Counted from the stretch's first letter, positions 35,386 through 44,603 are shown. The stretch: 64,000 nt of DNA from Novimethylophilus kurashikiensis (GCF_003112435.1 NZ_BDOQ01000009.1:123913-187912); one strand, 5' to 3'. Notes: generated from the letters alone by a model not told the origin. Numbers and translations: made by a program.

Positions 35386-37101
35386 ATGGCACAACTCCCA
35401 CTCTCATGCTGCTGGCGTCCCGGTACTTTGCGTCCTTTCGAGTCTGTAGCATCATTTGGCGCCAAGTACTGCTATCTCAACAAAATACGGTTCATCGATT
35501 TATGGAAAATGCTGACAGAATTTCTTCCTCGAAATGCAAATGTGCCTGACGGCATTTTTGCCTTAGATGTTGCTGAGTTCAATATAGGTAGGTTCGCCCA
35601 TTATTTGGGCGAATCCGTGTCGGTTGCTAAAACGATGATTTTGGAAAGAAGTATTCCAGGGCCTCATCTACAAACCGTTTCCGGAGTGGGCATCTCGGAT
35701 TTTAATCACAAAGCATTGAGCTTCTGCCCTGCATGCTTGGCGAATGGTTATCACTCCAACCTTCACCAAATGGAATGGATGGATAAATGTTTTATTCATG
35801 GCGTGCCGCTCAAATCAGATCACAGTTTGTTCTCGACGAATTCGCGCCTTATGCTTCGCTTGATCCAACCTTTGTACTTTCAATGGTTCAAGCCGGAAAA
35901 GGCCCATCTTGCTCTCGATGAAACTTGGCCAGGGGGCACAGGCCCGACATGGTCCTTCGGCGATCACAAGCTCATCTGTGAAGACGCAATGAAGGTCATC
36001 TCAATGCTGCACACCGCAGAAAGAAGATTGGTTAAATTAGAAAAAAATCTCCCGCGTCTGATCGGCAATCCGCCAAGTAGTGCAAGCCTGGTGATGGTCA
36101 TGAATATAGTGGGCTCAAGCAATCAACGACTCTCTGAGTTGGTGAATCCAAGGAGACTAACTCTTAAGCGCGCGCGCCAATTTAGCTGTGGTGCAGCGAA
36201 GGCCAAGGCTATTTTCGATCTTGATGATCATGACTTGGCGTTGCTGATGCATAGTCGTCAGGTTATGTGCGCCATTTCTGGGATTCGGCCGCAATGGAGG
36301 ATTGTGCTTGATCGGTTGGAGCGACAACTTTCGTCAGGGCATGAGCATTGTCTGAAACTACTGCATGAGAGTACTTTCTGTGGAGAAAAAATACGGCTCG
36401 GGAACTCCAGTCAATTCGTTCAGGCTCCGTTCAATCGAGCAAGGTTTCATTCGATGCCATGCGATCGCATTGTCACCATGAGCTTCTTCCAAGATTTGCA
36501 AGATATAGAAGAATATAACCCATTTAGTCAAACATCGTTGACGGAGTTGTCCATGGATAAATACCGTTGGCCATCGCTGAAACGTTTGGGACTGGTTGAC
36601 TATATCTCTGGGTTTATCCCTAGAAATGGCCATCAGATTTTCCGGGATGACAATATGTATTTCAGAGATGTCGATTCAGATGAAGCGGATCAGCGGTACT
36701 GCCAACTTCATGCTCCGTTAGGTGTATTGGCGGATGTCATCGACGAAATGATCTTGGCTAATGTTAGATCATGGGCTTGGGCATTGTTTAATTTGGAGCG
36801 ACATGCCGATTGCCTTACCAATTCCCCTCGCTCCCCAGAAAAATTTCTGAGGAACGAAATCAATAAACTGAAACCGATATTCTCACTGCAGAAAGCTTTT
36901 TCGGGACTGGCGATGAAGGAGGGAACATTTGTACCAATTGAATTACCCCCATGGAAAACCTGTCTCGGCAATATGCAAGATCATGTGCAGGAAGTGACGG
37001 CTCTGTATAGTTTCTTCTTGAATCGCCTGGAGGAACAAATAAATAGAGGAATGCATAAAATCGCGTTTAATGATTCCTTGATCAAATGGCTGAGTGAATG
37101 A
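35386..37101 (+). CDS. TniQ/TnsD-family target-selection protein
   Basis: A 571-residue protein with an N-terminal TniQ domain (WRPGTLRPFESVASF opens the typical fold) and a zinc-binding site built by Cys114, Cys117, Cys135 and His138 (CPAC...CFIHG). A long helical C-terminal part is comparable to TnsD, which reads a specific attachment site. The length is between short TniQ and full TnsD. No CRISPR effector is nearby, so sequence-specific or protein-directed targeting is more likely than RNA guidance. It is the last gene of the four-gene unit. Confidence 0.82.
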   Translation: MAQLPLSCCWRPGTLRPFESVASFGAKYCYLNKIRFIDLWKMLTEFLPRNANVPDGIFALDVAEFNIGRFAHYLGESVSVAKTMILERSIPGPHLQTVSGVGISDFNHKALSFCPACLANGYHSNLHQMEWMDKCFIHGVPLKSDHSLFSTNSRLMLRLIQPLYFQWFKPEKAHLALDETWPGGTGPTWSFGDHKLICEDAMKVISMLHTAERRLVKLEKNLPRLIGNPPSSASLVMVMNIVGSSNQRLSELVNPRRLTLKRARQFSCGAAKAKAIFDLDDHDLALLMHSRQVMCAISGIRPQWRIVLDRLERQLSSGHEHCLKLLHESTFCGEKIRLGNSSQFVQAPFNRARFHSMPCDRIVTMSFFQDLQDIEEYNPFSQTSLTELSMDKYRWPSLKRLGLVDYISGFIPRNGHQIFRDDNMYFRDVDSDEADQRYCQLHAPLGVLADVIDEMILANVRSWAWALFNLERHADCLTNSPRSPEKFLRNEINKLKPIFSLQKAFSGLAMKEGTFVPIELPPWKTCLGNMQDHVQEVTALYSFFLNRLEEQINRGMHKIAFNDSLIKWLSE

Positions 37102-37222
37102 AAAAACGCTGCTGCTTTGCGCTGTGTGGTAGCTCACGCCAAAGCATAAAAGAGCAGGACGTAGGAGGATTATGCAGCGGCTTTAGCATTCTTCGATTTT
37201 GCAAAAATATCTCGAAGCGATT

Positions 37223-37696
37223 TTAACTGTAGGCTCCGCTTTGCATCCTTGATAAAAGGTTGGAAATCATTCTTTGACCTTCTATGGTATCCAGATAGTC
37301 TGCGGGATGTTCTCCGTTGAGGGCAGGTAAGGGTATGGCCAGCCAGTGTGCGAGCCATTGCGCAGCATTAAAACCCTCAGGGTTGCCTGAATCTACAACC
37401 ATGGATTGCACTTGCCCGACCATTTTCAAAACACCCAATACAAGTTCACTGTGCATCGAAGACAATTTTTCTCCACTTTGAGCTTTCCTGTTTACAGTGG
37501 CTGCAGTGAGCCTGAGAGACACCAGAATGAGGTGTTGAGGAACATCTAACTTCTTAAAGAGATCTTTCAACTCACGGGCAGATACACCATCACGGACGAT
37601 GTCTATGATCGTTTGTGGTGGGGCGTTATAGATATTAACGAAGTCTAAAAGGGAAAGAGATTTCACTTTTCCTTTCCGTTTAGTTGTCTTTCTCAT
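37223..37696 (-). CDS. MbcA/ParS/Xre-type antitoxin (DUF2384), orphan
   Basis: A 157-residue protein. The C-terminal part (GNPEGFNAAQWLAHWLAIPL...) matches the DUF2384 toxin-binding domain, preceded by a helical Xre-like domain. Such antitoxins are normally followed by a RES-domain toxin gene. Here the downstream space is only 121 bases before tniQ, and no RES frame exists. It may be a left-over, act on a toxin elsewhere, or have been adopted as a repressor or DNA-binding partner of the transposon. Confidence 0.72.
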   Translation of the reverse strand: MRKTTKRKGKVKSLSLLDFVNIYNAPPQTIIDIVRDGVSARELKDLFKKLDVPQHLILVSLRLTAATVNRKAQSGEKLSSMHSELVLGVLKMVGQVQSMVVDSGNPEGFNAAQWLAHWLAIPLPALNGEHPADYLDTIEGQRMISNLLSRMQSGAYS

Positions 37697-37854
37697 TCTC
37701 TATGTATGCCTTTTATTCGGTGCATTCGATGGGAATGAATTTTTCTGACTCCACATCACCGAACTTCAGCATTTCGCCAGCAACGATCACAAATCAGTCG
37801 GGATACGATCGAAGCCATTTTCTTACACATTTTTCATGATTGCACTATTGGGTT

Positions 37855-37872
37855 TCACTTAAATTTAAGTGA
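37855..37872. promoter_or_regulatory. 18-base perfect palindrome, candidate operator
   Basis: TCACTTAAA/TTTAAGTGA is a perfect dyad in the 221-base gap between two minus-strand genes, 159 bases before the DUF2384 start. It may be bound by that Xre-like protein. No other signal is seen in the gap. Confidence 0.4.
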
Positions 37873-37917
37873 TCCTTGGTTAGGTAGCCTATTTTAGTGA
37901 AAGGCTGGATGGACACA

Positions 37918-38340
37918 TTAATCAATATTCAGCAACAGCTCCATTTTTCTAGCTTTGTTGGAACAATCCGAAAGCCGCTCCCCATTGGAAAGGACGAAGG
38001 TGTGTCCTTGGCTATGAGTATGCTTCCAAATTTGCTTGACCTTATTAAGTTGGAAACTCTCTCCCTTATTTTTTCTGTTCATATGGTTAGGGCTCAGAAT
38101 TAGAACTTCAGTAACCGTCAATAAATCGCTCTGCTGCTTAAAGATGTCTACTACCTGATTCACATCACTCATCAACAAATCTCGGCAAACTGGAAGCTTT
38201 TCAGCTTCATCTCTTTCTTTTTGAATTATGGACACGAGGAAAAGAGGGATACGAATTCCGATTTCTACCCAAGACCATGTTTTTTCTCCTTCCAGTAGAG
38301 AGAAGAATGGGATCTCAGCAGAAGAGAGTGTGTGAAACAT
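37918..38340 (-). CDS. Hypothetical 140-residue protein of the transposon cargo
   Basis: I do not recognise this product. It has one moderately hydrophobic stretch (IGIRIPLFLVSII) and a Lys/His-rich C-terminal half, with no cysteine or catalytic motif. Its GC is low, like the DUF2384 gene, and no ribosome-binding site precedes the ATG. It is divergent from the XRE regulator gene, and the dyad at 38371-38393 lies between them, 30 bases before its start, so it may be under that regulator's control. Confidence 0.45.
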   Translation of the reverse strand: MFHTLSSAEIPFFSLLEGEKTWSWVEIGIRIPLFLVSIIQKERDEAEKLPVCRDLLMSDVNQVVDIFKQQSDLLTVTEVLILSPNHMNRKNKGESFQLNKVKQIWKHTHSQGHTFVLSNGERLSDCSNKARKMELLLNID

Positions 38341-38370
38341 GTCGATTCAACGTCCAGAATCAAAATGAAT

Positions 38371-38393
38371 ACTATAGATTGTAGTCCTATAGT
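38371..38393. promoter_or_regulatory. Dyad operator ACTATAG-N9-CTATAGT upstream of the XRE gene
   Basis: A perfect seven-base inverted repeat separated by nine bases (ATTGTAGTC) lies between two divergent genes, 42 bases before the XRE start. It resembles the C-boxes bound by small autoregulatory controller proteins. Binding by the adjacent XRE protein is inferred. Confidence 0.6.
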
Positions 38394-38435
38394 TTTCGCT
38401 CTGGCTATATGCAAGCCTGACTTTCAGGGACTTGC

Positions 38436-38741
38436 ATGGACATCCGCCGGGCATTCGCCCTCGCTTTCAAACAACTCAGAAAATCCTCAGGCTTAACGCA
38501 GGAGGATTTCTCAGTGGTATCGAGTCGGACATACGTAAGTGTGCTCGAACGTGGAATGAAGAGTCCGACTCTGGAAAAAATAGACGAGTTGGCAAGCACC
38601 ATGCAAATACATCCACTGACACTGCTTACCTTGACCTACATGCAAGCGGGAAGTGAGGACGAGGCTAATCGTCTATTTGAAATAGTCCGCCTCCAAATCG
38701 CTCAAAGCGATCCTGAAAGAAAAAAGAACCAAACCTCTTAG
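38436..38741 (+). CDS. Small XRE-family transcriptional regulator
   Basis: A 101-residue DNA-binding protein with a helix-turn-helix at about residues 12-65 (LRKSSGLTQEDFSVVSSRTYVS then VLERGMKSPTLEKI). CAGGGA lies five bases before the ATG. The size and upstream dyad resemble controller-type autoregulators. The stop is followed at once, in the same frame, by the remains of an exonuclease gene, so the two probably formed an operon. Confidence 0.87.
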   Translation: MDIRRAFALAFKQLRKSSGLTQEDFSVVSSRTYVSVLERGMKSPTLEKIDELASTMQIHPLTLLTLTYMQAGSEDEANRLFEIVRLQIAQSDPERKKNQTS

Positions 38742-39279
38742 ATTGACATACCAATTTTACTGGATACCGAATACACCGGTCTCGGACAAATCGTTCCTGG
38801 GCTAATATCGCTCGCGCTTGTGCCGGAAGATGGCAAAGCCCCGTTTTATGCAGAAATTTAAATGGGTGAGGGCTGGGCCAAACAGGATTGTGCTGAATTT
38901 GTGATAGCCGAGGTATTACCAATTCTGAGAGGTGATGAATATCAGGTAACTCGTATTCGCCTCAAGGAAAAGCTACTCGTTTGGCTGGCCGAGAGGCCTA
39001 GGCATTTACAAGTGACCTGCGACTCAGAAACAGATTTTCGCTTTCTTAAGCAGACACTAGGTCGGGATTGGCCCGATAAAATGGATACTTCAGTATTTTG
39101 ATTTGCGACCATTGATTGACACTACGGTGTACGAACGCGCAGCACAAGTCTTCTATACTCAAAATAATTTGCCCCATAATGCTCTTGCGGATGCTCAAGC
39201 CCACCGTGCTGGTTGCTTGCATGGATGGATGCTAACAAACAGAACGAAACGTGGCGATAAAACCTTCTATTCTAAATAG
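38742..39279 (+). pseudogene. Decayed DEDDh 3'-5' exonuclease-like gene
   Basis: Read in one frame, the sequence gives IPILLDTEYTGLG..., an Exo I motif (DTE), until an in-frame TAA at 38859. The same frame resumes with GEGWAKQDCAEFV and ends with TGA at 39099. The next frame continues with LRPLIDTTVYERAAQ and HNALADAQAHRAG, an Exo III H-x4-D motif, ending at 39277. So a stop mutation and a frameshift near 39090-39100 interrupt one gene. No start codon is left; ATT stands where an ATG is expected. It was probably a nuclease paired with the XRE regulator. Confidence 0.7.
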
Positions 39280-39311
39280 TTGAGTTTCAAAGCGATAAGT
39301 TAACATCTCAA

Positions 39312-40721
39312 TTAATCGCCATATTTCCCTGACAGGGAAAGTTCAAACCGAGTTAAGCCCTTTTCTGACCATACCCTTATTTTCCCTTGGTGGGCCTCTA
39401 TAATTGACTTGGTAATTGCTAGTCCAAGTCCGGCTCCATCGCTGGTTTTTTGTCGAGAGGGATCAACACGATAGAAGCGATCGAAGAGTCTGGGTAAATG
39501 CTCTGGGGGAATGACTTCTCCCTCGTTCTCGATGATGAGGGTGGCTTCACCGTTTGTGGATTGCTCGATAGCAATTTTGACCTCGGTATGTTTAGCGGAA
39601 TGGCGGATGGCATTAGAGAGCAAGTTGCTGAGTGCCCGTCGCAGCATGAGCTTGTTACCTTTGACAATCCCAGCACCGTTAAGCACTAGTTTGATGTCTT
39701 TTTCTTCAGCCACGGCCTCATAAAAAGCGAATAGTTCTCGCACCTCAAGAGCCAAGTTAACCGACTCCGTGCTGGGTACGATGAGACCATTGTCCGCCTT
39801 GGCCAAAAAAAGCATGTCGGCAATCATGCGAGCGAGTCGTTCATATTCCTCAAGATTGGAATAGAGAACCTCCCGATATTCATCGATCGATCTCTCTTTC
39901 GAGATGGCAACCTGAGTCTGGGTCATCAAGTTGCTAATTGGCGTCCTTAGCTCATGTGCAAGATCGGAAGAAAAGTCGGAAAGGCGTTTGAACGAGTCTT
40001 CCAGACGCGCCAGCATGTCATTAAAATCCTTTGCCAGGTCAGTCAACTCACGAGGGACTGAGCCTGGCGGAATGCGATCGCCCAAATGGCTGGCAGATAC
40101 ACCACGGGTTACTTTTGCCATCTGACGTACAGGTTCCAATCCTCGGCGTGCCGCAACCCAGCCCAGCAGCACCGTCAGACCAATACCCGCTGCAATTGCG
40201 AGCCAGAGGTTATGCTGAAAAGCAGTCATGAATTCCTGATGATGTTCGATATTGATGGCAAGCGCGACCACCATGGGCGGTTGATCAGGAATACTGGTTT
40301 TGGCACCTGCGGTGATACCACGATATATCTCATGTCCCGTGCTCCAGACCATCAGCCTTGAATGTCCTTCCACGGGTGTCTCTGACGCAATGTTTCTAAG
40401 TAAGTGCTCGGCGAAAGTTGCATCTGTCGTCGTAAAAATACCCTGATGATCGGAGGTCATGACCGTCACTGAAAGATCGGGATGTCCCACGAGAGCGTCT
40501 GCAAGGTGTTGAGGGAGTGACTTCATCTCGGCGAATGAATTCACTTGTGTCAATGCATGCCTAACCAGTTGCAGTTTACCGTCGAGCTCAGCGCGGTCCA
40601 TTTCTTCAAAGTGCGCTTGTACAAAGGATCCCACCAAGGCTCCCATTACAAGCAGTACCGCCGTGGATGCAGTCGAAAAGAATAAGGTGAGACGAAAGGT
40701 GATCGACTGCGTTCGCTTCAT
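39312..40721 (-). CDS. cusS: Heavy-metal sensor histidine kinase (CusS/CopS)
   Basis: A 469-residue inner-membrane kinase. Two helices (about 10-32 and 168-188) bound a periplasmic sensor domain. A HAMP domain, a HisKA with [13 protein letters not shown] and an ATPase domain ([13 protein letters not shown]) follow. The architecture matches the CusS/CopS/IrlB group that senses periplasmic Cu(I)/Ag(I). The start overlaps the response-regulator stop as ATGA. Its signal presumably acts through the three 22-bp boxes in this island. Confidence 0.93.
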   Translation of the reverse strand: MKRTQSITFRLTLFFSTASTAVLLVMGALVGSFVQAHFEEMDRAELDGKLQLVRHALTQVNSFAEMKSLPQHLADALVGHPDLSVTVMTSDHQGIFTTTDATFAEHLLRNIASETPVEGHSRLMVWSTGHEIYRGITAGAKTSIPDQPPMVVALAINIEHHQEFMTAFQHNLWLAIAAGIGLTVLLGWVAARRGLEPVRQMAKVTRGVSASHLGDRIPPGSVPRELTDLAKDFNDMLARLEDSFKRLSDFSSDLAHELRTPISNLMTQTQVAISKERSIDEYREVLYSNLEEYERLARMIADMLFLAKADNGLIVPSTESVNLALEVRELFAFYEAVAEEKDIKLVLNGAGIVKGNKLMLRRALSNLLSNAIRHSAKHTEVKIAIEQSTNGEATLIIENEGEVIPPEHLPRLFDRFYRVDPSRQKTSDGAGLGLAITKSIIEAHQGKIRVWSEKGLTRFELSLSGKYGD

Positions 40722-41395
40722 GCTTCAGGGACTTCCAAAACGTACCCCATGCCTCTTACAGTACGGATGAGCTTAGGCTCAAACTCGTCATCGACTTTGG
40801 CTCTTAAGCGTCGCATTGCGACTTCAATGACGTTGGTATCGCTATCGAAATTCATGTCCCAGACCTGGGAGGCGATCAGTGAGCGCGGCAGCACTTCGCC
40901 TTGACGCCGAAGTAGCAGCTCCAGCAGTGAAAACTCCTTGGATGTGAGATCAATGCGCTTTCCGGCCCGCGTGACACGCCGACGCAGTAAGTCTAATTCC
41001 AAGTTGGCTGCCTGCAGTACCTCAGCTTCCTTGGTCTTTCCCCGTCGCAATAGAGTCCTTACCCGTGCGAGCAGTTCGGAGAATGCAAATGGTTTGACAA
41101 GATAATCGTCCGCACCCAATTCCAAACCTTTGACACGGTCTTCGATCTGATCACGGGCGGTGAGGAATAGAACCGGCATTTCCTTTCCTATTTGACGGAT
41201 GCTCCTGAGTATCTGCCAGCCGTCCATTCCTGGCAGCATGACATCGAGGATAATCAGGTCATAATCTTCAGTCATCGCCAGGTGCAACCCATCAATTCCA
41301 TCGCGCGCCAGATCTGCCACGAATCCCGCCTCGGACAAACCCTGTTTCAGATAGTCCCCCGTTTTTTGCTCGTCTTCAATAATCAGAGTCTTCAT
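40718..41395 (-). CDS. cusR: Copper response regulator (CusR/CopR)
   Basis: A 225-residue OmpR-family regulator: receiver ([14 protein letters not shown], switch lysine in [14 protein letters not shown]) and winged helix (about 125-222, ending [14 protein letters not shown]). The high similarity to CusR/CopR/IrlR, the partner cusS gene and the palindromic AAGATTAC-type boxes make copper-dependent activation the most likely role. A box 61 bases upstream of its start suggests autoregulation. Confidence 0.94.
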   Translation of the reverse strand: MKTLIIEDEQKTGDYLKQGLSEAGFVADLARDGIDGLHLAMTEDYDLIILDVMLPGMDGWQILRSIRQIGKEMPVLFLTARDQIEDRVKGLELGADDYLVKPFAFSELLARVRTLLRRGKTKEAEVLQAANLELDLLRRRVTRAGKRIDLTSKEFSLLELLLRRQGEVLPRSLIASQVWDMNFDSDTNVIEVAMRRLRAKVDDEFEPKLIRTVRGMGYVLEVPEA

Positions 41396-41455
41396 GTGAT
41401 GGTTATATTCAGATTGAACTATTCAATTGTGCACGCTGGTTTGCTAAATGGTTTG

Positions 41456-41477
41456 AAGATTACAAATTTGTAATCTT
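41456..41477. promoter_or_regulatory. CusR/CopR box 1 (perfect 22-bp palindrome)
   Basis: AAGATTACAAA/TTTGTAATCTT is a perfect dyad 61 bases before the cusR start. The 325-base divergent region also holds box 2. Both are preceded by GTTTG and followed closely by GTCAGC, so the flank was duplicated together with the box. Confidence 0.85.
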
Positions 41478-41585
41478 GATGTCAGCTCGCAGTTATGGCG
41501 TTGCCGTGAGAATGATGTCTTTCACTATGCAAAGTCTAATTTTTCGCCTGTTGTGCAATGGAACGGCAACCCCTGCATGAGTTTG

Positions 41586-41607
41586 AAGATTACAAAGTTG
41601 TAATCCC
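41586..41607. promoter_or_regulatory. CusR/CopR box 2 with adjacent promoter
   Basis: AAGATTACAAAGTTGTAATC repeats box 1 with few changes. TTGTCA (41609-41614) directly downstream may be the -35 of a rightward promoter, with a -10 near 41630-41636. It would drive the copper genes starting at 41721. Confidence 0.8.
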
Positions 41608-41720
41608 ATTGTCAGCTTAGGGTAAACGTGAGAATAGGACAATGGAGTCGTCATTAAATGCAATTCGGTCTCCTCCGATTTGATGGCTCGATTAAATTCA
41701 TCACTATAGAAAGGCGAATC

Positions 41721-42128
41721 ATGAACAAATTATCCCTAAACCGTATTGCCGCTGTTGTGGCGCTATGCAGTATCGGTTTCATGTCCACTGCAGCTCTGGC
41801 CGGTCCCGACGAGTTTCAGCTTCAGCTGAACCGTAAAGCTGCACAAGCCAGGCAAAAGCTTCAGCAAGCTGAAGCCGCCAAAGGAGAAGAGCGTCAGAAG
41901 CTCATGGCGGAGCATATGAAGCTTATGCACGAGACGATGGGCAAAATGCAGGAAATGAAGCCAAAGGCCGGTATGTCCATGCAGGAGCACGAGGAATGGA
42001 TTACCGAACATCAGAAACTCATGGATGACCTCATGGGACAAATGATGCAGGAGCATCACATGTTAATGGGTAAGGACATGGGGATGGATTGCAATATGGG
42101 AGCATCGAGCGACGCTCACAAACATTAA
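41721..42128 (+). CDS. Periplasmic Met/His-rich copper-island protein
   Basis: A 135-residue exported protein (signal cleavage after AALA). A helical mature part carries many Met and His residues (MKLMHETMGKMQEM, MMQEHHMLMGKDMGMD) and ends in HKH. Thioether and imidazole side chains of this density bind Cu(I)/Ag(I). ATG 41721 is chosen over 41658 because the signal peptide starts there. It is the first gene behind CusR box 2. I cannot place it in a named family with certainty. Confidence 0.8.
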   Translation: MNKLSLNRIAAVVALCSIGFMSTAALAGPDEFQLQLNRKAAQARQKLQQAEAAKGEERQKLMAEHMKLMHETMGKMQEMKPKAGMSMQEHEEWITEHQKLMDDLMGQMMQEHHMLMGKDMGMDCNMGASSDAHKH

Positions 42129-42134
42129 CTTAAC

Positions 42135-42165
42135 AAGCGCCAGGCTGGGGTTTTCAACCTGGCGC
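42135..42165 (+). terminator. GC-rich hairpin after the first copper gene
   Basis: AGCGCCAGG-N13-CCTGGCGCT lies just after the stop codon. It lacks a T-run, so it is more likely a transcript-stabilising or partial attenuation hairpin than a strong terminator. Confidence 0.5.
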
Positions 42166-42195
42166 TATTCCACACATCGTTACTAGGATGATCAC

Positions 42196-42537
42196 ATGAA
42201 CAAAACTATCTTCGCTGCAGCTTTTGCGGCTTTATTCAATCTCGTAGCCATTCCTGTCTATGCCGATACTCACGAGTCGCATCATGCGGCAGGCGCCGAG
42301 ACTCAAAAAACCTATGCAGCCAAGGGTGAGGTGGTATCGCTCGATCAGGAAAACGGCAAGGCCAAAATTCGGCATGAGGCTATTCCTGAACTCGGTTGGC
42401 AAGGCATGACCATGGTATTTCCTGTCGCGGATAAGAACCTGCTCAAGGATGTGAATCCCGGCGACAAGATCGATTTCACCATCGCCAAGAACCCATCGGG
42501 TCAATACACGATTCAGACGCTCCAGCCGGCCAAATGA
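42196..42537 (+). CDS. CusF-like periplasmic copper-binding protein
   Basis: A 113-residue exported protein with a small OB-like CusF domain. His60, Trp68, Met71 and Met73 (HEAIPELGWQGMTM) have exactly the H-x7-W-x2-M-x-M spacing of the CusF Cu(I) site, in which tryptophan caps the metal. The N-terminal linker is His-rich. It carries periplasmic copper to an efflux pump or oxidase. Confidence 0.92.
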   Translation: MNKTIFAAAFAALFNLVAIPVYADTHESHHAAGAETQKTYAAKGEVVSLDQENGKAKIRHEAIPELGWQGMTMVFPVADKNLLKDVNPGDKIDFTIAKNPSGQYTIQTLQPAK

Positions 42538-42550
42538 CCAACCAAGGTCC

Positions 42551-42889
42551 ATGATGGCGTCTCCACATACTGTTTATCCCGTTCATCGCGCCTTTAAAGT
42601 GCAGAGTGCCGATAAGGGGACTCATGTGCTCGAAGCCATCCAACAGCAACTTCCCGGAGTCGAGGGAGTGAAACTGAATGTGGCAACGCGGAAGCTCACT
42701 ATTACTTACGATTCTGGAGCGATTGCATTCCCTGCCATTCTTGCCGCATTGGCGCAGATGAACATACGCCCAGTGGATTCCTGGTGGTTCAGGCGAAAAT
42801 TGGCCTGGTACGAATATACCGACCGCAATGCGGCAGAGCTGGCACATGAACGTCCCAAGGCTTGCTGCAACAAATTGCCGAGAGCATAG
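42551..42889 (+). CDS. HMA-like domain protein without CxxC
   Basis: A 112-residue cytosolic protein. Residues about 12-75 have the ferredoxin-like pattern of heavy-metal-associated domains (QLPGVEGVKLNVATRKLTITYD), but the CxxC loop is absent. A C-terminal CCNKL could offer thiol ligands. It lies 13 bases after the CusF-like gene and is probably co-transcribed. Metal binding is uncertain. Confidence 0.7.
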   Translation: MMASPHTVYPVHRAFKVQSADKGTHVLEAIQQQLPGVEGVKLNVATRKLTITYDSGAIAFPAILAALAQMNIRPVDSWWFRRKLAWYEYTDRNAAELAHERPKACCNKLPRA

Positions 42890-42897
42890 AGATCAAT

Positions 42898-43200
42898 ATG
42901 AAACACTACAGCTTTTTGTTGATAATCCTTGTGGCCATGGTCCCAAGCTTTGCTCAAGCAGATCAGCCGAATGTCTGGACTGAGGATGTGCCAACGACCA
43001 GTCTGCAATACAAGTCATTCCTGGGCGATTATCAATCCTACCGCGATGCCAAGGTCGGTTCTTGGAAGGCGCAGAATGCAGCGGCTACTGATGGTATGGA
43101 TGACGGAATGAAAGAGGATAAGAATCCTATGGATCAGCCAGTGAAACCCGCTGAAGCGCCTTCGCCTCATGCCGGTCATCATATGGATCACAAGGAATAA
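42898..43200 (+). CDS. Small exported His-rich protein
   Basis: A 100-residue protein with a signal peptide (cleavage after FAQA), a central conserved-looking segment (DVPTTSLQYKSFLGDYQSYR) and a His/Met tail (HAGHHMDHKE). I know no named family. It is six bases before the TolC-like gene in the copper operon. A periplasmic copper-binding or channel-assembly role is inferred. Confidence 0.75.
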   Translation: MKHYSFLLIILVAMVPSFAQADQPNVWTEDVPTTSLQYKSFLGDYQSYRDAKVGSWKAQNAAATDGMDDGMKEDKNPMDQPVKPAEAPSPHAGHHMDHKE

Positions 43201-43205
43201 CAAAC

Positions 43206-44582
43206 ATGGCATCTTCTAAATTCACACGGAAAAAGACTCTCCTGGCTCTGGCTCTGCCGCTTGTGCTTGGGGGGTGCGCAACCTTGTCCAAGGATGGCGG
43301 TCTCGATAGCGTACAGCGGACGACACAGGAACGTATCGGCAAGGACGTGCAATGGGCACGGACCGCACAGGAACAGGAGAAACTCGCGGATCGTGTGAAT
43401 GATTTGCTGAAACAGCAGCCGTTGAGTGCCGACAATGCCGTGCAGGTCGCACTGCTCAACAATAAGGGATTGCAGTCCAGGTTCAATGATCTAGGCATTT
43501 CCGAGGCAGATCTACTACAAGCAAGTGAGCTTCCCAATCCGAGTTTTTCGATGCTGTATGCAAGTCATAACGGCGAGTACAAGATCGAACAGTCGTTGAC
43601 TTTTAACATCTTCTCGCTTGTCACCATGCCGATGGCGCGTGAAGTCGAGCAGCGCCGCTTCGAGCAGACCAAGCGCCTGGCAACGATCGATGTGCTGAGA
43701 CTCGCCGCCGACACACGCAAGGCCTATTACAACGCGATTGCTGCAGAACAATCGGTGGCCTATTCGGAACAAGTCCAGAGAGCGGCGGAAGCCAGCGCTG
43801 AGCTTGCTAAAAAGATGGTGGAGGCCGGCAATTTCAGCGCTCGGGACCATGCGCGGGAACAGGCCTTCTATGCAGAAGCTGCCGCTCAGCAGGCGCGGGC
43901 GCGACAACAAGCCGTAGCTACCCGGGAACAATTGGTTCGCCTGATGGGATTGTGGGGCGAACAAACCAGCTTCAAGTTGCCGGAGCGCCTCCCTGATCTG
44001 CCTGCCGCACCTACGGATCAGCCGGATATCGAGGCTAAGGCCATGCAGCAGCGCATCGATCTGCAAGCGCTCAAGCAGGATATTGATGCGCTTGCCAAAA
44101 ATCTCGGTTTGGCGAAAACCACGCGCTTCATTAATGTCCTGGAGTTCGGCCCAGCGCGCGTCCTCGAAGGCAAGCGCTCGGATCCATATAAGAAAGGCGT
44201 GACGATCAGCTTCGAGCTCCCGATTTTTGATTTCGGAACCGCCAAGGTTGCCAAAGCGGAAGCGATCTATATGCAGTCTTTCAATCGCGCAGCCGAAGCC
44301 GCGGTGAATGCGCGCTCTGAAGTACGCGAGTCCTACTACAACTATCGTAGCTCCTACGACCTCGCCAAGCACTATCGCGACGAAATCGTGCCCCTCAGGA
44401 AACGTATCTCTGACGAGAACATGATGCGTTACAACGGCATGCTGATAAGCGCCTTTGAACTGCTGTCCGACGCCCAATCGCAGATTGCAAGCGTCAATAG
44501 TTATATCGAGGCATTGCGCGACTTCTGGGTGGCACAGGCCAATCTGGACATGGCCATGACGGGTAAGCTCTCAGCCAATTGA
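43206..44582 (+). CDS. TolC/CusC-family outer-membrane lipoprotein
   Basis: A 458-residue outer-membrane efflux protein with lipobox LGGC (Cys at about 23) and two long coiled-coil repeats of the OEP fold (about 65-250 and 275-455). In CusCBA the channel works with a membrane-fusion protein and an RND pump, but neither gene is present in this window. Here the next gene is a multicopper oxidase. It may therefore use a pump encoded elsewhere, or serve a simpler periplasm-to-outside route for copper. Confidence 0.9.
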   Translation: MASSKFTRKKTLLALALPLVLGGCATLSKDGGLDSVQRTTQERIGKDVQWARTAQEQEKLADRVNDLLKQQPLSADNAVQVALLNNKGLQSRFNDLGISEADLLQASELPNPSFSMLYASHNGEYKIEQSLTFNIFSLVTMPMAREVEQRRFEQTKRLATIDVLRLAADTRKAYYNAIAAEQSVAYSEQVQRAAEASAELAKKMVEAGNFSARDHAREQAFYAEAAAQQARARQQAVATREQLVRLMGLWGEQTSFKLPERLPDLPAAPTDQPDIEAKAMQQRIDLQALKQDIDALAKNLGLAKTTRFINVLEFGPARVLEGKRSDPYKKGVTISFELPIFDFGTAKVAKAEAIYMQSFNRAAEAAVNARSEVRESYYNYRSSYDLAKHYRDEIVPLRKRISDENMMRYNGMLISAFELLSDAQSQIASVNSYIEALRDFWVAQANLDMAMTGKLSAN

Positions 44583-44603
44583 ATGATATGAAGGAATAAA
44601 TGA

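Noticed and set aside
31767..37101. CRISPR-associated transposon
   Set aside because: TnsB, TniB and TniQ are present, but no Cas gene, no repeat-spacer array and no guide-like repeat was seen up to the window end.
37102..37222. RES-domain toxin partner for the DUF2384 antitoxin
   Set aside because: The 121-base space contains only short frames without RES motifs.
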